64,000 nucleotides of DNA from Biscogniauxia marginata (taxonomy: Eukaryota > Ascomycota > Sordariomycetes > Xylariales > Xylariaceae): positions 434,001 through 498,000 of the forward strand of contig MU404064.1 in assembly GCA_022695795.1 (NCBI GenBank). The letters are read 5' to 3'. A program made the translations under genes and the position numbers. The notes under the pieces were generated by a model. It was not told where the DNA came from and made no database searches. It saw nothing but the letters and a program-made list of their open reading frames with translations. This document shows, one piece after another, positions 25,545-36,376 of this stretch (position 1 is the first letter of the stretch; every line of letters begins with the position of its first letter).

Positions 25545-25631
25545 GGACGTGTCGTGCCAGAATAATCTAAATGATCGTGAACTACAGCTATAGTATCGAA
25601 GAAACCGATCAGACAAGTCTTATAATACTAT

Positions 25632-25652
25632 ATTCAATTCAATTCAATTCAA
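25632..25652. repeat. tandem ATTCA repeat in the 5' leader
   Basis: About four copies of a 5-base ATTCA unit end seven bases before the start codon of the secreted Cys-rich protein. The run lies within the probable 5' untranslated leader. Confidence 0.7.
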
Positions 25653-25658
25653 CCCAAA

Positions 25659-26018
25659 ATGCAACTCATCACAACGCTCACCCTCGCTCTCGCGGCAACA
25701 TCTTACGCCCGCTCTACTCCTCTACGCTCCCGCCAAGAAGACGAGGCTACAACCTACGCCCCCTGCGGCGGTTTTGTGATTGACCCCCAGACGTGCGCTG
25801 AGGGCTTCCAATGCATCCGGGATCCTCGCAGACCCAGAGATGTAACTGATCTACCAGGCATCTGCGTACCCGATGACTGGACCCAATGTGGCGGCCTCAT
25901 CGGCTTAGAGTGTCTCCCAGGGACTGGCCCTTCTCAATGTTACGACTGGCCGAACGACAGCTGCGATCCCGAAAATGGAGGTGCTGATTGCATTGGAATT
26001 TGCCTCTACCCGCTTTGA
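25659..26018 (+). CDS. small secreted cysteine-rich protein (effector-like), 10 Cys
   Basis: Single-exon, 119 residues. Residues 1 to about 17 (MQLITTLTLALAATSYA) are a clear signal peptide, followed by a short Arg/Ser-rich propeptide-like segment. The mature part has ten cysteines, at residues 36, 46, 52, 69, 77, 85, 94, 102, 111 and 115, an even number that allows five disulfides. It appears to consist of two related modules, each opening with CGG (36 and 77) and closing with GIC (67-69 and 113-115), so it may have arisen by internal duplication. The acidic, Pro-rich loops between the cysteines resemble other fungal small secreted Cys-rich proteins that act in the apoplast or on the cell surface. 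No enzyme or carbohydrate-binding motif is recognised, so 'effector' is inference from architecture, TATA promoter and location in gene-poor DNA. Confidence 0.85.
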   Translation: MQLITTLTLALAATSYARSTPLRSRQEDEATTYAPCGGFVIDPQTCAEGFQCIRDPRRPRDVTDLPGICVPDDWTQCGGLIGLECLPGTGPSQCYDWPNDSCDPENGGADCIGICLYPL

Positions 26019-26974
26019 GAAGGAGAGTCATTGTACAGGTCCATGAGCCTACGTGGGAGGGACGGTGTAGCTCTGATTTCGACACAACTGGACAGAATGA
26101 GGGCGAGATCCCCAGGTAGAGCGGGGGGTAGTGGATGAAGAATTGTTGTTTTAAGTCTGTCTTTAAATGTTTATGGATTTGAAACACAAAAAGCCTTCTC
26201 TGTCTAATCATCCCACATGACACGTGCTTCTTAAATTGTTGTCTAGCACTGTATAATATCACCTCAAGTTGACTCATACATTGAGTATTGAACCCCTCTT
26301 TCCCGGTAATCAAGACTTGGCTCACGTGCCCGCGTTTAAGCCTCGATGTGTCGTTCCAAACAAGAAACAAGTACCTAAGCATAGATCCGAAGTATTAGTA
26401 TAATACCCAAAAGCAACATTATTAGAAGCAACCAAAGCAGTTCCACGCCGTTACAATACAGACCGTATCAGTTTATAGAGCTTAAAAATGGTGGTAGCTT
26501 CGAAATAATTAGAGTTTTGAGTGTAATACATGATATTTACAAAACATGTTGTTATTCTATTTTGATATAGCCGGTTGTTGCCCCTATTCGAGAGTGGCCG
26601 TTGATAGCGGGGGTATTTTACACTTCACATTGGATGGCTGTCTTAACAGTTCCGACTGGTATCATAGGCAATTCACGTCACCTATTGAATTTAAAAGATT
26701 TATGTTACTTTAATTTCCAACACGTAATGTCAGTTACACTCAATAGTAACGCGGTGGTCAAGGTAGTATATGCATGTTAATTGGTTAGTCCACCCGAGGC
26801 GTTCGAGTGACGTCTACATAAGGTGCAAGCGCACTTGAATGCATGCCAATACCAGTTAGGCAAGATTTGGATTAGCTAGCAAAAGCCGGGAAGCAGAGTT
26901 AGATCGAGTGGTGTGGGTACCTATGCTGGTAGAAGAGGCCGGTGACAGCAGAACATAGGGGCATCCAATCCCTG

Positions 26975-26998
26975 GGTGAAATGGTGAAATGGTGAAAT
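26975..26998. repeat. three tandem copies of GGTGAAAT
   Basis: Perfect direct repeat of an 8-base unit in intergenic DNA. No function is apparent. Confidence 0.75.
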
Positions 26999-27759
26999 GC
27001 GTCTGAAGAACCAATATACATTAATTGGATAGTATTTACGCAGAAGGTGACCTATTTATCAGAGTTACTATGTATACCTACAGCTGGAGATATGCAATTA
27101 TGGAGTTTCTACTGATCCAACCCCCCTTTAATCTATACCCCTTGAAGTCGATCTTTAATTCCATCCTCAAGTCAAGTCAACGACAATAATGCTAATAAAC
27201 TTGATATATATTTTAACTTTCCCATTTAATTTCCTCTATATTTATTTATCTCGTAAAACCCAGGTCTTATAACCTTTAAATGACGGACCTTTATATATTT
27301 AAGGTAGTTATTAAGTTTAACATAAAATAAATCGGCATAGTTGTTAACAAGGTACCTCTTATGCTTTTTTTCATTATATTAACCTATATAAGTGCTTTAT
27401 TATACATCTTTAACCCCGCTTTTAACTATCACATTATAAAGTTAGACGTTTTCTTTCCTTACTTAATTGCTTGTTATGTGACTAGCAACTCAGCATGTAT
27501 CGATATAAATCCTCGCCGAGAAACATTAAGTAAAAATTCTAAAAAGAAATATAGAAAGGGTAAATTGTTTCGAGTTCTCCCTAGATTATAGCCATTTACG
27601 CCTGTGAATTGGAGCTATGTCATCGTTATAAGTTATTATTACTTGTTTATATATGCGTACAATTCGTATGTCAACACCGTTAGCGTTTTATCTTGATAAG
27701 CAAATCTATAATAGTTACATGTATTGTTATTTCTCACTAGCGGCTCTTAATAAATACAA

Positions 27760-27990
27760 GATGTCTACTTCACGTGTAACACTTATCTCTCTTATTTTAG
27801 CCTACCGCATATTTGCCGCGCCCATCGAGAATATTTCTGATATGACCGCCGCGTTATACCCGAAAACGCCGAGGCGCTCTTCTCGACCCTCAAAGAAGAC
27901 GTGGATGCCAAGCACCCGTTCACAGATCTCCATATCGAATTCATCGACGGCATAGCCCACGACAAACAGTCGCTCAGCTAGGAGCAGGTA
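27760..27990 (+). pseudogene. frameshifted small secreted protein relic
   Basis: An ATG at 27760 starts a signal-peptide-like stretch (MSTSRVTLISLILAYRIFAA) followed by PIENISDMTAALYP. At about 27859 the coding signal moves to another frame, as if one base were lost from a C run. It then continues as ENAEALFSTLKEDVD, followed by a hydrophilic, coding-like segment (FTDLHIEFIDGIAHDK) to a TAG at about 27979. After that stop the same frame keeps coding character (EQVDQLDAIRLG). The TAG could be a C-to-T change of CAG, the kind RIP makes, but this is inference. An intron does not explain the break, because no GT donor lies at the junction. Alternatives are a sequencing error or a real shorter peptide. 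The product family is unknown. Confidence 0.45.
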
Positions 27991-28887
27991 GATCAACTCG
28001 ACGCCATCAGGCTTGGAAGAAGGTCGTCTATTAACAAGTCGATAAAGTTGCGTAGGTTGTTTCTAAGGTCGTTAAAGTATGAGGCCACCTTTGTCATATT
28101 TTGTAATTTTATTCTGCTTAGAGAGGGATTGTCTTAAGCGGCGTTTACCAATACCTAATATTATACGCTCAAAGTCATTATATCCCATAGTACACATTGT
28201 TCTTATCCTGACGCTCAGTTATTATAGTAGGAGTAATGTCATCGAATACTTAATTTTACAATCATGAGCAGGTGGAATACTTGTTAATACTCCGTCATAA
28301 AAAGAAGTGACTTAATACGTAATGCACCCCATATAGCGACAGTATCTATATTCTCGATAATAAGACGTCTCCTAAAGCTTACGAGGGCTATACAGGTTTA
28401 AATACATTAGAGTTTCCTTCGATATCCTTGTATTACCGCTTTTCTTCTCAGAAGTTATCATAAACTAAGATCAAGCCGCCAAATAAAAGTGCAAGAGTAA
28501 AACCCCGAAGCTTCTACAGTTTGAAGAAGAAAAAAGGTTGTTAATTGTTAATATTGTAAAGCAGTAGCTTGCGATAACCCAGCTTTCTTTTTAATGCGAA
28601 AGTGCTTCAGCATCAACCTGAGGTTGGGAAAACACTAGTGCCTATCCTAGATCAAAGTATGGAGATGATATTGGCGGTAGTATTTTATTGCGAAAATCTG
28701 AGTTTTAGAGACTGTTGACGTGGTAAGGTACGGGGCATCCACTCGTCATGTACATCAACATGTCCTTTCATCATTCCACCGAATATTCCGAGTCGGTCAG
28801 AAACCAAGTATTATGCCATGGTATATATAACATGTCCTGCTTCCATACATTCCTCCCCTTCGTCTCGCTTGGAGGTCGTCTTAATCA

Positions 28888-29157
28888 TCATTCATGTGGG
28901 CGTGGGCGTGGGCGTGGGCGTGAGCCGCAAGTCTGAAAGCAAGGTTCGCACAAACCTGCCTTATACACACGGCGATCGCAGGCACAAAAACAGCAGGTGC
29001 ACCACTGAGCCGGTTCTTTGTAGTCGACATTATAGTCTTCCCCTTTAACCTCTCCACTGTGATGTGTGAGCTGCCCCGTAGCTTCGGCATTGACATGTTC
29101 GCAGCAGCAAAGTCTTCGACTCTCGTTTATAGACGACTTGGGGGTCATGTGAGACAT
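28888..29157 (-). CDS. possible 89-residue cysteine-rich protein (zinc-binding-like)
   Basis: Single ORF from the ATG at 29157. It has eleven cysteines: a CCC triplet at residues 17-19 and a dense cluster at 53-77 with pattern C-x-C-C-x-C-x-C-x9-C-x2-C-x3-C (WCTCCFCACDRRVYKAGLC). There is no signal peptide, so zinc binding inside the cell is more likely than disulfides. The C-terminus is an Arg-Pro repeat (RPRPRPRP) encoded by a GTGGGC hexamer microsatellite on the plus strand, so copy number may vary. Fungal genomes hold small proteins with similar spacing, but I cannot name the family. A start further downstream, or the ORF being chance, is possible: other frames over the same DNA are also open. 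Confidence 0.4.
   Translation of the reverse strand: MSHMTPKSSINESRRLCCCEHVNAEATGQLTHHSGEVKGEDYNVDYKEPAQWCTCCFCACDRRVYKAGLCEPCFQTCGSRPRPRPRPHE
28896..28921. repeat. GTGGGC hexamer microsatellite
   Basis: Four perfect hexamer units. On the minus strand they encode the terminal Arg-Pro repeat of the putative Cys-rich protein. The length is a multiple of three, so copy changes would not shift its frame. Confidence 0.8.
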
Positions 29158-32100
29158 GGCGGAGGAGGTGTAGCTAGATTCGGAGAGTCAATATGGGACG
29201 ATGTCAATGCTAGTGGCCCCTGATGATTCGGTATGGAGTAGGCTCAGTATGAGAGTGTAGTTCTGGTGCTTACCTAGAATTCTCTACTTTCTAAGAAGTA
29301 AAGTTTGTCGTTTTCGTGATCTCGTATTGATGAGGACGTGTTGCATAAGCAGAGGTAAATACAGTGAGATGCGAAGATGGTTGTGGCTAAACAATTAGTA
29401 GCAGCGGCGGACCAAAGAGTCTCATTATACCCCATTAAAGACCACATGTGCTGCAATGAATTATTACATTCGAGGCTCAATGACAACGTAATGGTTGCGC
29501 CAAAAGCCGGATCCCAAAGTATGCAACGCAAGCGAATTGTCCGGTTTCCCGCAAACAACTTGAACCTTCTAGAACCCGTTGTTACTAGTACCATAACCCT
29601 TCGTCCTTAAGACCAACATGAGTATTTTGTCAAAAATGTAAAACATAGTATTACGTGGTTGCATGGGTATGTATAAATAGTATCGTTTAGATCAATTCGT
29701 TCGATCCTCGTGTCTTCTATTAAAGAAATCTCAATAGGTCTTTATACTGTCTCATTACTCACGTCGTATCTGGAGATTGTTGGCTGGGTACTTGAAGTCA
29801 CGAGAAATGAATTTCTACTACTTACCTACAAACGTTGGTCACTTGAAAGCTCTTTCATAGTGAGAGAGAAACATTTATGTACCAAATATGAAAGGGAGGA
29901 TGGAATTTCTTAGTCTCGTGACCTTATCATGCTGTTAACTGGAGGTGGACCTAAACGGGTACTGGGGGGTTGGTTACATGTAGCTGCATCGACGTTCATG
30001 AAAATAACAGTCTTGGTTTCACGATCTTATCACGCCGTAGAAACGGGAGGGACCAAAAAATATGGCAATAAGCTATATAATCAGGAGACTCGGTGGCCTG
30101 CATAGATTCTCATTGATAGAGTGCTGCGATAACGAGAAAAACAGGCTGTACAAGACCGGCCAGAATACCTGAGGTTCTAGCTCTTCGCACAATGAATACG
30201 TTATTGCCCATCCCTAATCGGTTTCCTGTGTCATATGTCTATCGTATTATAACTTCTCCCGGTTTCATGCCACTGGGAAGGATCTTTATTCCTTATTCAC
30301 ATATTTACATCCACATAAACACCCTTATGTGTGCACCCAGGAACTGGCATCCATCACTACAAATTGTGACACTCTCCATTAAAAAGGGCTACCAAGTCCA
30401 AAGAGGGAGGCACTGCAGGTCAACTCAGCAGTAAAAGTACACATAGATACACATTATTAGTAATAAGGGCTACAAAATGGTGACTCGCTGGTGTTAGTTA
30501 AAACCCGTAACACTTGAGGGATGGAATAAGTGGAACATAACAAAGGGCAAGGCTTTGGAGCTTGGAAGCTTCATAACTATTGGTTCTTAGCATTTTTACT
30601 CAGTGAAATTTATAAAAGAGACTGCGATCGTCGACTTCAGATTCTCTCTTTTCCCTAGCTTAAAAGCAGCTCTCTTAGTTGTTTTACTAGCTAGTTGTGA
30701 TTGATAAAACATCCGTATGAATACATCATTGTTAGACTTATCTTAACCCAAGTTTTATACAATAGAAGATCTGGCTAATCATAATAGTACGTCGAGTTTT
30801 TGTGTTTTAAATCCTGTCACACGGATGGACACCTGAGAACTGCCAAGACCAGTTGGTCATATGGCAAGAAGGCCATTGGGGGAAGATACTAAGGTTGGAT
30901 TCATAGGTACCAACATGCATAGAATGAGGTAAGCTATCAGACAGTCAGATTGGGTATAAAAAGGCAGAGAATTCCTGGCAGACCTCTTTTATGAACTTAG
31001 ACTCCTAAGTCCCTTGAGACCAAAGAAAATTATTAGTGGAAATTGAATCATTATTCCAAGCTCACTAGCCCTTGTCACAAATCCTCCCTTTGGTACCACC
31101 GCATTAGTTAGTTGGTTGCCTTGTGATGTTTTGTGCTGACCATAGCACATTAATATTGATGTTTTTGAAGTGATCATGTACACAGAAAACAACTTAAGAA
31201 CACACTTTGTATCACTTCATGGCAGTCCTCCACATTAAACTTTTTCTCCCTTGAGCCCTCGATCTGTAATAATCCCAACTCCTCCGGACTGTTTGTTCAC
31301 TTGTAGTACACCTTTTAAATGTTCGAACTAGACTAGCACCCTCTATTTGATACACTCTCTGCGGTTCTATCCCCATCCATCTATTGAGATATGACGAAGA
31401 TATGAGGATAGGATAAAGTTTATTGGACCAAGTGTGAGTCTAGGTAGGTGGACGAAGCCCATCTATATATACAGGAGGCCATTAGGACCGTATAGCAGGG
31501 GCATAGCCACGTATTTCAACAGGAAAAAGCTCTTTGAGGCTAAAGAGACTCTCAATATAGCGGTATAGCAAAGGGTGCAGTTTAATTAATCGATGAATCG
31601 TACTGCAAAGCAGAGTTGGTAATACCCTATCGCGATATATAGCACATGATTGGGTAAGGTTGATTGGGATAACTGTCTATCGGTGAAAATATCCATGTCT
31701 GACTTGAGAAATGTAGAAGCTGAGAGAACAAAGAAGGCCGCCGTTGTTGGATGGTCGCGGCACATGAAGAACCAGAGGCTCCGACGCCTCTGTGAGCAAT
31801 CATTGTTTTGGGGGGTCTTGAGAGAAGACACCCTTGACGGTCTAGCAGAAGAATATTTCTTGGGACGTGGCAACACACGGATATATTGCAAAAGACTGGA
31901 ACAGTTCTAGAAACGAACCATATTTCCGTTCTGTAGCTGTACATGCTTCTCTTCGGAGATCCAAGTACCTATCTTGATACGTTTTCCAAGCTAGAAGGGT
32001 TAGCTGTTCGTACTTTATATTTACGAAGATGGTATCTTCCGTAGCGCAACCCAGGCGAGTGAGGGGCGAGTGCAGGATCTGCGCACGAAGTTAGCGAGAC

Positions 32101-33949
32101 CTCCTTTGGCTAGTAAAGGTATGTACAGTAAGAAGGCTGCGAGGGAATTCACCACATCAGGAATGATGAATCTTGTGCAAATTTTAGAACTCGATACTGG
32201 TTTTTGATAGACTCAAAGCATCGAGAGATACTTCTATGCTCAATAGAAGGCGTCGAGATAGCTTTTGGAACCCAGTTGGCAATTTCCGGTTGTTCATATC
32301 GTCGAAGGTAACATTTAATGTGAAGTATTGTCGACTCCTAAGGCAGCGTTGGTGTCTCTCGGTGGGTGTTCTAGTAATAATAAACAATAATAAACAAAAA
32401 GAGAGACCTAGCTATTTAGTCTATACGCTGTGAAAGTCATATTACAGTGTCATAAGACGAAGACTGACTAGAGTGCTGATTGACTTTAGTATCTTGTAAT
32501 ATTTATGATCCTCAGTAGAGTTTGCAATAATGAGAACCTAGAACGACTATGGGCTATCATAGACCTAAGTATAGCGAAGGTAATAACTCAAGACTCAAGG
32601 CTATTCCTATTATACCTTCTTTAGTATTGAACCGTCAAAGTCACATGCCAAAAAACTAATAGATCAATAGCGTGTATTTTGCTTCTAATGACTGATCATC
32701 TACTATCGCTATCCAAGGTAAACTATAATATTGCGAACATGCCTCACAAACTGCTGCTATAGTGTCCAACGAGCTCGCGATAAACAAGTCATTATTATGT
32801 ATGATGCAGGGAGGCTCTAATTACCTTGGGGTCTTGGGGCCAGCCTGCTGCTCTCCCAGGTCTTGAATCATTCATCTGCCACTCACATCATTATTGCTAT
32901 TCACGGATTAGATACTATCAAGTCTCAACTCTTCTGCCACATTGTGAAATCCAATCAACATGGCAATATTTAATGCGCAAGAACCAACACACAGTCACCT
33001 GACTAGCACATCATCACTTTTAAATCCCGTAATCTCCTATTGAGGATCCCGCCGTCCACACAGGAGCGAGGCCGGCAATATCCCTCTAGAAACCCCCTTG
33101 TCGCCCCAGATTCGACCAGACTAGTCGTCAACCAAAAATGGAAGCACCAGGGGCAGGAAAGGTAGATAGATGGGATGAGGCACCGAAATATGCTGCCAAG
33201 AGCGAAAGTGGAAAACTAAGCCCTGTCGAGTTTGGGGAAACGTAATAAACAACTATCAAGGCTTACCCTTATGAGGTCGAACAGAGACTCGCTGACTCCT
33301 GGCACTGCGCGATTGAGCAAAAAGACTTTGACCTGCGTAAGTTCATCTACGATCAAGGTATTCTCATGAGATAAAGGAACTAGTCGGTACAGACACCACT
33401 TTGAGGGATAGCAAATAGTTCCGAAGAAGAAGAAAATCAGCGAGGATGGGGGAGGGGGAAGGGGACCGTTGTCTACACGTAATTATCACGGCCGATACGA
33501 GGAATATCACAGTTCTTAGTACCTTGATTGAATATGCTAATTATGAGGCATTCGAAAGTCAACAGGAAATCAATAGCAATACTCCATATTAGGAGTAGGG
33601 TAGGATAATAGTGAAAGTTACATATGCAAGATTATTCGAGGGAAAAGAGTGTCTTTTTGGTAGAAAGACGACTTTCAAAGGCATCTCTAGTTCTAGCTCT
33701 TCGCGCAACAACAACGTTAATTCCCCTAACCAAACTAGAGAGCATCATGACAACGGGGATCTTATTCACAGCTATCGTGGGTACCCAACCATTCATTCAC
33801 TACAGTTGTTGAATGAGGGTATTTTAGCGGTATTGGCCCATTTGGCCGGTTCCATCATCACAGCAGCAGCATAGTCAGAGCTGTGACATTTAATCCCATA
33901 CCAGGTGCCATGATAACTACCTAGGCATGAGGACTATGACACTAAGCGT
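29158..33949. other. gene-poor stretch, only short ORFs and possible relics
   Basis: No supported gene. A 72-codon frame from the ATG at 31695 (SDLRNVEAERTKKAA) and a block at about 33139-33360 (MEAPGAGKVDRWDEAP, later EVEQRLADSWHCAIEQKDFD) look protein-like. They lack domains and, in the second case, carry in-frame stops, so both may be old gene fragments. The remainder has stops in all frames and no repeat structure I can recognise. Confidence 0.45.
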
Positions 33950-34445
33950 CAATTTAAGTTTATAGGTATTCTTAATTCATGAGGACAATAACGGGCATAA
34001 GATATTACCCATGTAAATAAATACCTCGAGGTTGTATTTAAGCTTAATTTGTGTTTAATATTAAGACGGTTTAAAATATAAGTGATTTATTATTAATAAT
34101 TTACGTTATTTTTTAAAAGCATTTATTTATTAAACTTTAAATTTATTATTATTATAAATTAAAATTGTAAACTATTAATAAATCTATTATTTAATTAAAG
34201 TTATTTACGTTTTTTATAAAACCTTTAATTTTTTCATTTTTATTACGACGTGGCTTAATATATATCTTTATACTTATAATTATCTTATATGTTTATTAAT
34301 AAAGTTATAGTTTTTAAATACTTTGTAACTTATATATAAATTATAAATAATCTCTTTTATCTTATAAATTATAATTATAAAAGCTTTATCTTTACATCTT
34401 TATATCCGTGCTTTAATAGTTTTAATAATTCCTTTATTATATGAA

Positions 34446-34450
34446 TTTCC
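34446..34450. repeat. target-site duplication, left copy (TTTCC)
   Basis: Five bases directly before the LTR, identical to the five bases directly after it at 34881-34885. Confidence 0.8.
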
Positions 34451-34880
34451 TGTTACGACCCACCTAGACCAAAGGGGTCTTTTGAGCAAGGTTAGTGAAC
34501 CAGTGACGGAGTAACTTCGGGTAATCACCTAAGCAAACCAAGGATAAGATCTATTGTGATCTAGGTACGACTAAATCACGATAGATCCATATAAAACAGT
34601 TAAAGAGAATAATAGGCATTGCTCCTAAGAAACAGTTGTATAAATAACCTAGAATTTCCTATATATCCAGTCATTCATTTTAGTTCTTTAGCTATCAATT
34701 TAAGACTATAGTCACTCTTTAATACTATAGTGAGAGTACCTTGAAATCTCTTTGACGAACAAAGCATAGTGAATCTCTTAAATTAACCTCGATCCACTGT
34801 TACTTTTAAATCAAGAAAAACCCAGTACGTACTTACTTGTAAGGTCAGCTGACTAGGAACACACAGGGAGGTTCGTCACA
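34451..34880. mobile_element. solo LTR of a retrotransposon
   Basis: A 430-bp block beginning TGTTACGACC and ending GTTCGTCACA, so it has TG...CA termini with an imperfect short terminal inverted repeat (TGTTACGA against TCGTCACA). It is flanked on both sides by an exact 5-bp target-site duplication, TTTCC (34446-34450 and 34881-34885). It has much higher GC than the AT-rich DNA it interrupts. A TATAAATA-like box lies inside near 34638, as expected of an LTR promoter. No gag-pol or second LTR is present, so it is a solo LTR left by recombination between two LTRs. The TGTTACGACC-type end is typical of Ty3/Gypsy-like fungal elements, but the superfamily is inferred. Confidence 0.85.
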
Positions 34881-34885
34881 TTTCC
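34881..34885. repeat. target-site duplication, right copy (TTTCC)
   Basis: Exact match to the left copy. A 5-bp duplication is the size made by many LTR-retrotransposon integrases. Confidence 0.8.
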
Positions 34886-35958
34886 TTCGTTATATAACTT
34901 TTATTACGAAAAAAAACCCCTGTTAAATAAATATTTATGTGAAAAGTAATATTTATTTAAAACTTTTAATTAAAATAGCTTATAAAAAATATAAATTATT
35001 AATATTTTATTTTTAAGTAATTAACGATTTTTTAAATAATATTAACTTTTTAATATTATTTAAATTAAAAGCCATATTAAAAATAAATTAAATAAATTTG
35101 TTTTTAGTTATAACTTTAAAAATATCGATATATAAATAAAAGTTACCTTTTTAAATATATTAATTAACCGGTATTAATAAATTTATATAAAACGTTATTT
35201 ACGATATAATATAATATAATAAAGTTAATTATAAAGCGATTATTATAAAATAAGTGATATAAAGTTTAATACTTTCCTTTTATACGGTTAAGTTAATTAA
35301 TTACGTTTAGTATAACCCCCTTGATCATGTATTTAAGTGATATCTTGCTAATTTTAATACCTACTTATATAGTCTTCTCCTCTCCTAGTATTTCCCCCTT
35401 GGCATAAAAGCATTTCAATTATACGTCATTAGTTATTATGAAATTGATGTGAATGTCGCCTTGATATAGATGATGGTATTCGAAATAAGAATTAATATAT
35501 TAAATCCCCTTTTTTTCGTATTAAGACCGTTATTATGTGATCGAACTAACTTGAGGTTCTTTGATAAGTAGTCAGTGGTGTTGTCGGTTCCCCTGACCCG
35601 TTACCCCTAAATACGACTCCTTATCACACAACGCCACTAGTCACTAGACCGATATATGTCGGTATCTATATCGGTATCTATGTCGGTACCAAATTATATA
35701 TATCATATGACCTGTTTTATCAAGGTATTTCCCCTAGTTTCTTTATTATTTTATCCTTATTAATGGTTGCGCTAAAGGACGAGTCGGAAGAACGAGGCGT
35801 GTCCTCTCGCTACCGACTAAACCCCTTAAGGAAGTAACAAGACTTGTTAACTATGCTAACCCCGGCCTTCTCGTCACTCTTGACAACTCGCCGTCGCTCT
35901 TAATAACTCCATAGTTACCTCATTTATACCGCCCTGCTTTTTACTAGCACCCTTTCTC

Positions 35959-35966
35959 TATAAATA
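35959..35966 (+). promoter_or_regulatory. TATA box of the F-box-like gene
   Basis: TATAAATA followed by a long pyrimidine-rich leader (CTCTCGTCTCTG..., CCTCTTTTCC...) that reads like a fungal transcription start region. It lies 620 bases upstream of the chosen ATG. The distance is partly explained by a possible leader intron (36199-36376). Confidence 0.5.
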
Positions 35967-36198
35967 TCTACCTTCCCCCCATCTCTCGTCTCTGTTTTTC
36001 ACCTCTTTTCCATCTTCTCTACAACTACAAACCACCATCACCAAGTTCACCTCGAGAAGAGAATCATCTCTCTCAGCCCTCTGATCGCCTACATCACCAC
36101 GATCTCTTCGGAATCGTCATTGCCATCACTGCTACTATCTTGCTCGGCCTCTTTCAAGTCCACCATCGTCAATTCCTGCATTTCACGAGGTCGCAGAG

Positions 36199-36376
36199 GT
36201 GAGTCGCGCGCGCTGCTGATTTTTCCCGATTTTTCCCATCCTCTCCAGTTCTGAGGACATTGTCAACCTCAGATCCATCAGATCACATCTCCAGCCATCA
36301 GAATCCATCAATTTTCATCGAGATCTATCGAGAGATTCACGTGTATTTCATCATCAAGCTGACTACGTACTTGTAG
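36199..36376 (+). other. possible 5' UTR intron of the F-box-like gene
   Basis: A GAG|GTGAGT donor at 36199, a CTGAC branch-like element and a TTGTAG acceptor ending at 36376 lie between the TATA box and the ATG. No ATG-initiated frame links to the coding exon without it. Prediction only. Confidence 0.35.

Larger units (their letters stand above)
20429..25658. other. long gene-poor stretch with one identifiable gene relic
   Basis: No intact gene is supported. The composition alternates between about 35 and 50 percent GC, with stops in every frame. The relic of a CDH-type oxidoreductase at about 23143-23481 is listed separately. An ORF at 25254-25463 (69 codons, containing GPWIPRPMEW) has coding-like residues but no recognised family and may be another remnant. 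A short A run followed by a G run lies at about 23969-23987. Confidence 0.5.
26019..28887. other. AT-rich gene-poor stretch with one secreted-peptide relic
   Basis: From about 26.4 kb on, the sequence is AT-rich with stops in all frames, becoming strongly AT-biased between 27.1 and 27.8 kb. This suggests RIP or transposon decay. A tandem GGTGAAAT repeat sits at 26975-26998. The relic at 27760-27990 is listed separately. No other gene is supported. Confidence 0.5.
33950..35560. other. very AT-rich island (probable RIP-degraded repeat)
   Basis: Outside the embedded LTR the sequence is overwhelmingly A and T, full of TTAATA/TATAAA-type words and nearly devoid of CpA/TpG contexts relative to TpA. 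This is the signature expected of repeat-induced point mutation acting on a transposon until no coding remains. No ORF of useful length survives. The boundaries are gradual. The underlying element cannot be identified by eye. Confidence 0.75.
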
